A stretch of DNA of 64,000 bases, taken from Inia geoffrensis. Its lineage: Eukaryota > Chordata > Mammalia > Artiodactyla > Iniidae. This document shows positions 60,839 to 64,000 of the stretch, one piece after another. How positions within the stretch are numbered: position 1 is the first letter of the stretch; every line of letters begins with the position of its first letter. Where the stretch lies: the NCBI GenBank assembly GCA_036417435.1, contig CM070900.1, positions 114,615,315-114,679,314 of the forward strand, given 5' to 3'. Position numbers and translations under genes: made by a program. The notes under the pieces were generated by a model, which saw only the letters and a list, made by a program, of their open reading frames with translations, did no database searches and was not told where the DNA came from.

Positions 60839-63800
60839 ACTAATACTAAACTTTCTTTGGGTTATTTGTATGGAAATATGTTAATATAAATGTTTCAGAC
60901 ATTACATGAAATTTCTAATAATCTTATATGTTCTGGTATAATATTATAAGTCATAATTCTAGTTATTACTTTAAAATGTGTATCTCAGAAATAACTAAAT
61001 TTCCTTGTCAATTGCATTATTATGAACTTTCATCAAATCTTTAACCATGGTCATTTTTAAGTCTTTCATCATTTACAGACAGTTCTGGGTGTACTCTGAT
61101 CCTTTCACAAAAATGTTCCTATAAAACGGTTTCATCTTCAAGGAATTCATGGAAAAGACTCTGACAAGTACAGGTTTCTGGTAACTGACTATACTGCTGA
61201 ACTGAATGAATAAGCGTTTTCAGAACTCTAACGGAAAAGTGATGAATTCATAAAAGTGCTAACAAAAGATCAAGATGAAAAAAAGAATTACATGGGACTG
61301 AGTGAACTGATGAGGCTGATTATAATTTTTGTGACTTTCTGTTTGAATAATAAAAAAAAAGAAATAGTCTGTTCTGATAAAATAAAAATTTGCATTATTT
61401 ATAACACCAAACATCTGCTGCCCCATATTAACTGCAGTTCCCCTTCTAGTGCTGAGGATTCACACGCCAGCCTGTTGTGAGTGGAGTTCTGGCCTCAGGC
61501 TCCTGTATCTCTGGGTCTGTTGCGGCCGTGCATGGGCACTATAAGAAGATGACGAGGCACAGAGGAACAGTAAGGACACTGTGACAGGGTCGGTGACTCT
61601 TTCAGTCAAGGTTCCAGAGCACCTCAGATGCTAACATACACTTGACAGATCCAATGGGATCTACCACACTAAGCAGCTGAGGGAACTGAACTTGGCCTAA
61701 CAGCAGGCGTCACACGCTGGAAAGTGAACTTTTGCCTGCATGTGTGTTTTGTTTGGCCAGTAGAGTGTTTTTAATAATCTGAATGTGAATGCCCCTAGGC
61801 AGCGCCTGTACTCCTCGGGTCCCCACTGTCACCATTCCCCATTGCCTTATATTTGTCTTCATTCACGTAACTGGCCCCTGAAGGTCTTAAACTTTGTGAC
61901 CTCACTTCAGAAACTGAGTCCTATGACCCAGCATCTCCACTGACCACATTCTAAAGCCGGCCTCCAAGCTCCTGACACATATTTTCCTCTCTATTTTAGG
62001 AATTTCATCTCAGAAGCAAATTCACTGTGACAACAGACACGACCATACATACATAATCCAAACTGTCTGTCCCCAGTGTACACGTTTACAATTCAACAGA
62101 GCTTTGTAATGAAACTTAGCCAGTTCACCTGTGTATCGTCCCTTTGCCAGCAATGGACAAACTTGGAGTAAGAAGTAACATCATCGAAATCATGGATGAC
62201 TCATAAATTCAGAGTAAATGCCAACTAAACTTGGCTTTTGGAATTACCTTGCATTCTTAGAGAAAACTAAAAAAATGATAAAAATAATGTATTTTCCCTT
62301 TGTGAAATTGTCTGAATGCTGAGTGTGCTTCCGTATGTCACAAAATAAGAGCAGCTCATATTTTGGATAAGAAAGGATCAGATTTATATCCACGTCCATA
62401 AAGGACAGTCGGCGGAGGGTGGTAGAGTTTTAGCCTATTTACATTCCTTTTCTGAAATAACTGCAGTTCTTCTGCTGTTCTGCTAGTCTGCAATAAATGC
62501 TAGGGGCTATTTACAGGAATAGGTCTTAAGAGAACAAAGTCAACAATGGTGTTTTGAAGGCCTAAGGAAAATCAGAATATCAAGTTGCATGCTTGGGAAA
62601 TATGTTATTTCTGAACTCCATGAAGAGGTGAAGTGAGGTGAGGTGAGGTAAGAATGACAGGATCTCCTGGCTGTATGGGGAAATTCTAAAATGACATCAG
62701 GGCTGAAGGATAAGATAAATGTGTCCAGTCACTCTTAAGCTCTCCAACAAAAGATTCTTGCCTTTTTTTTTCATGAGGCTATACAGAAATGGTCTAATTT
62801 ACAGGGCTTTTGTAAGTATCATATGAAGTTAGGATGAAAAAGTACTTAAAAATCTAGAAATCACTATTCAAAATATTAGGTATTATGATTATTAAACAAA
62901 TTAAAAAAAACAGAAAGGAAAAGCTATTCTTCTAACTGTAGAGCACAGTATCTAAATTTCCACTGAAAAGTTGTTTATCAATTCCAAATATTATTCCCAG
63001 GTGAACAAGAAAAATTTTTCTCTCTAAATTATTATTTTTTTCCACATGTACTTTCACACTACTTTATATCCTTGTCCTTTAAAGCATTTCATTCACAGTA
63101 ACATTAATCCACAATCTCTCTATAAGGCAGGAAGAAATTCAAATGGCAGGGAAAGTAAACAGTGAGCCTGGACAGGAATCCACATTTCCTGACCTTCAGT
63201 TTAGTGTTCCATCTGTTAGGCCCTGGTATTTGAATAATGAACTCAAATTAACCTAATCGTCATTGCTCAAAAGTTCATTAATCACAGCAGCAAATCTGAA
63301 CAAAATGAGTAAGTCAATGAAAACTAACACCCTAAAATTGCTTTTAAGTGTCATTCCCCATATAGCTAACGAATTAATGAGAGAAACTCTAATCCACATC
63401 TTGTACCTCATTAAAAATGGGACCCTTGTTTGACTACTATGTTTTAAAACATAATACCAAGGCTTAAACTGACAATACATTTTTCTTTCATCTTCTTAGT
63501 TTAACTTTGTTTGTCAAGCTAGAAGATTTCAATGTGGTTTTCTAAAAGTGGCACGTTTAATTTTTAGACAAACAAAATATATTATCTATCTTTTCCTGGA
63601 TTACCTTTATTTTAAGTCCATAACTTCCGTAACTATAGCACTGGAATAACTGATAGTCTTCTACCACTGTAGATTTACAGTAGAAAATATATAGAAAGAC
63701 ACAAGCATGTACAGATTTGGGTAGTTATTTCTTTTGTCAGTGTTCTAGGCACGTGACAAGAAGAGTCAATTGAGTTCCTCTAGATATAGCACCTGCGTAG

Positions 63801-64000
63801 AAAGATAATAAAAGTAAACCTAGAAGCACCAACTGCACTTCTCTTACCAATACAGTACATAATAACCAATCCCAGAATTATAACTTTCCTCAGTGTTTAG
63901 TGATTAATAAAAATGCTGCTTGATCAAAGCTATTATTAACAATAAGCTAGAATGTAAGCTCCAAGAAGTTAGAGACTTTATATGATTTGTCTGCTGTCAT
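60839..64000. other. Intron, no gene recognised
   Basis: AT-rich with a GC-richer patch at 61480-61740. 61030-61400 reads like an interspersed repeat I cannot name. 62626-62650 is a short (GTGAG)n run. 63120-63230 has a weak antisense MIR look. No splice-bounded exon was recognised, including the upstream ADGRV1 exon for TM1. Confidence 0.45.
62626..62650. repeat. (GTGAG)n short tandem repeat
   Basis: GAGGTGAAGTGAGGTGAGGTGAGGTA, about five units. Confidence 0.85.

Noticed and set aside
61480..61740. GC-richer patch as an exon or promoter island
   Set aside because: CpG is sparse, the open stretches are short, and the splice-like sites do not bound a convincing frame.

Overview
This window looks like nuclear DNA from a cetacean (whale, dolphin or porpoise). 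It carries six or seven tRNA-derived SINEs of the CHR type found in cetaceans and their close relatives. Several have long A-tails and perfect 12-17 bp target-site duplications, so they are fairly recent insertions. It also holds L1 elements with cetartiodactyl-like ends, ancient mammalian repeats (MIR, L2, MLT1 LTRs), microsatellites and an AT-rich background. There are no bacterial-type genes. I cannot name the species.

The only protein-coding gene I recognise is ADGRV1 (GPR98/VLGR1, very large adhesion G-protein-coupled receptor), on the minus strand. Two consecutive exons lie here: 18693-18809 (end of TM2, first extracellular loop, most of TM3) and 8712-8890 (end of TM3, second intracellular loop, TM4, start of the second extracellular loop). 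Both are open, have consensus splice sites, and join in phase (phase 0 between them, phase 2 after the second). Everything else is intron of this gene as far as I can tell: more than 8.7 kb downstream of the second exon, 9.8 kb between the exons, and at least 45 kb upstream of the first.

Layout: 1-8.7 kb is intron with a (TG)20 tract, one SINE and a deleted old L1. 8.7-18.8 kb holds the two exons and an intron with weak MIR/L2 remnants and a large L2 fragment next to the upstream exon. 18.8-23 kb has L2, two SINEs and TA microsatellites. 23.1-29.2 kb is a near full-length, inactivated L1. 30.3-35.3 kb is an old antisense L1 carrying an MLT1 LTR and a SINE, joined head-to-head to a near full-length plus-strand L1 at 35.3-41.9 kb. 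42-57.5 kb is mostly unique or ancient-repeat intron with two SINEs of an older CHR type, a young SINE, an MLT1 LTR, a mariner-like miniature element and small L1 pieces. 57.5-60.8 kb is a pair of opposed L1 fragments, the right one keeping a 477-codon ORF2 segment. 60.8-64 kb is unremarkable intron.

I found no convincing undescribed system. The points most worth checking are the hearing-related ADGRV1 7TM exons, an orphan exon-like open segment at 45450-45579, two non-repeat stretches that look like conserved non-coding DNA, and the L1 rearrangements.
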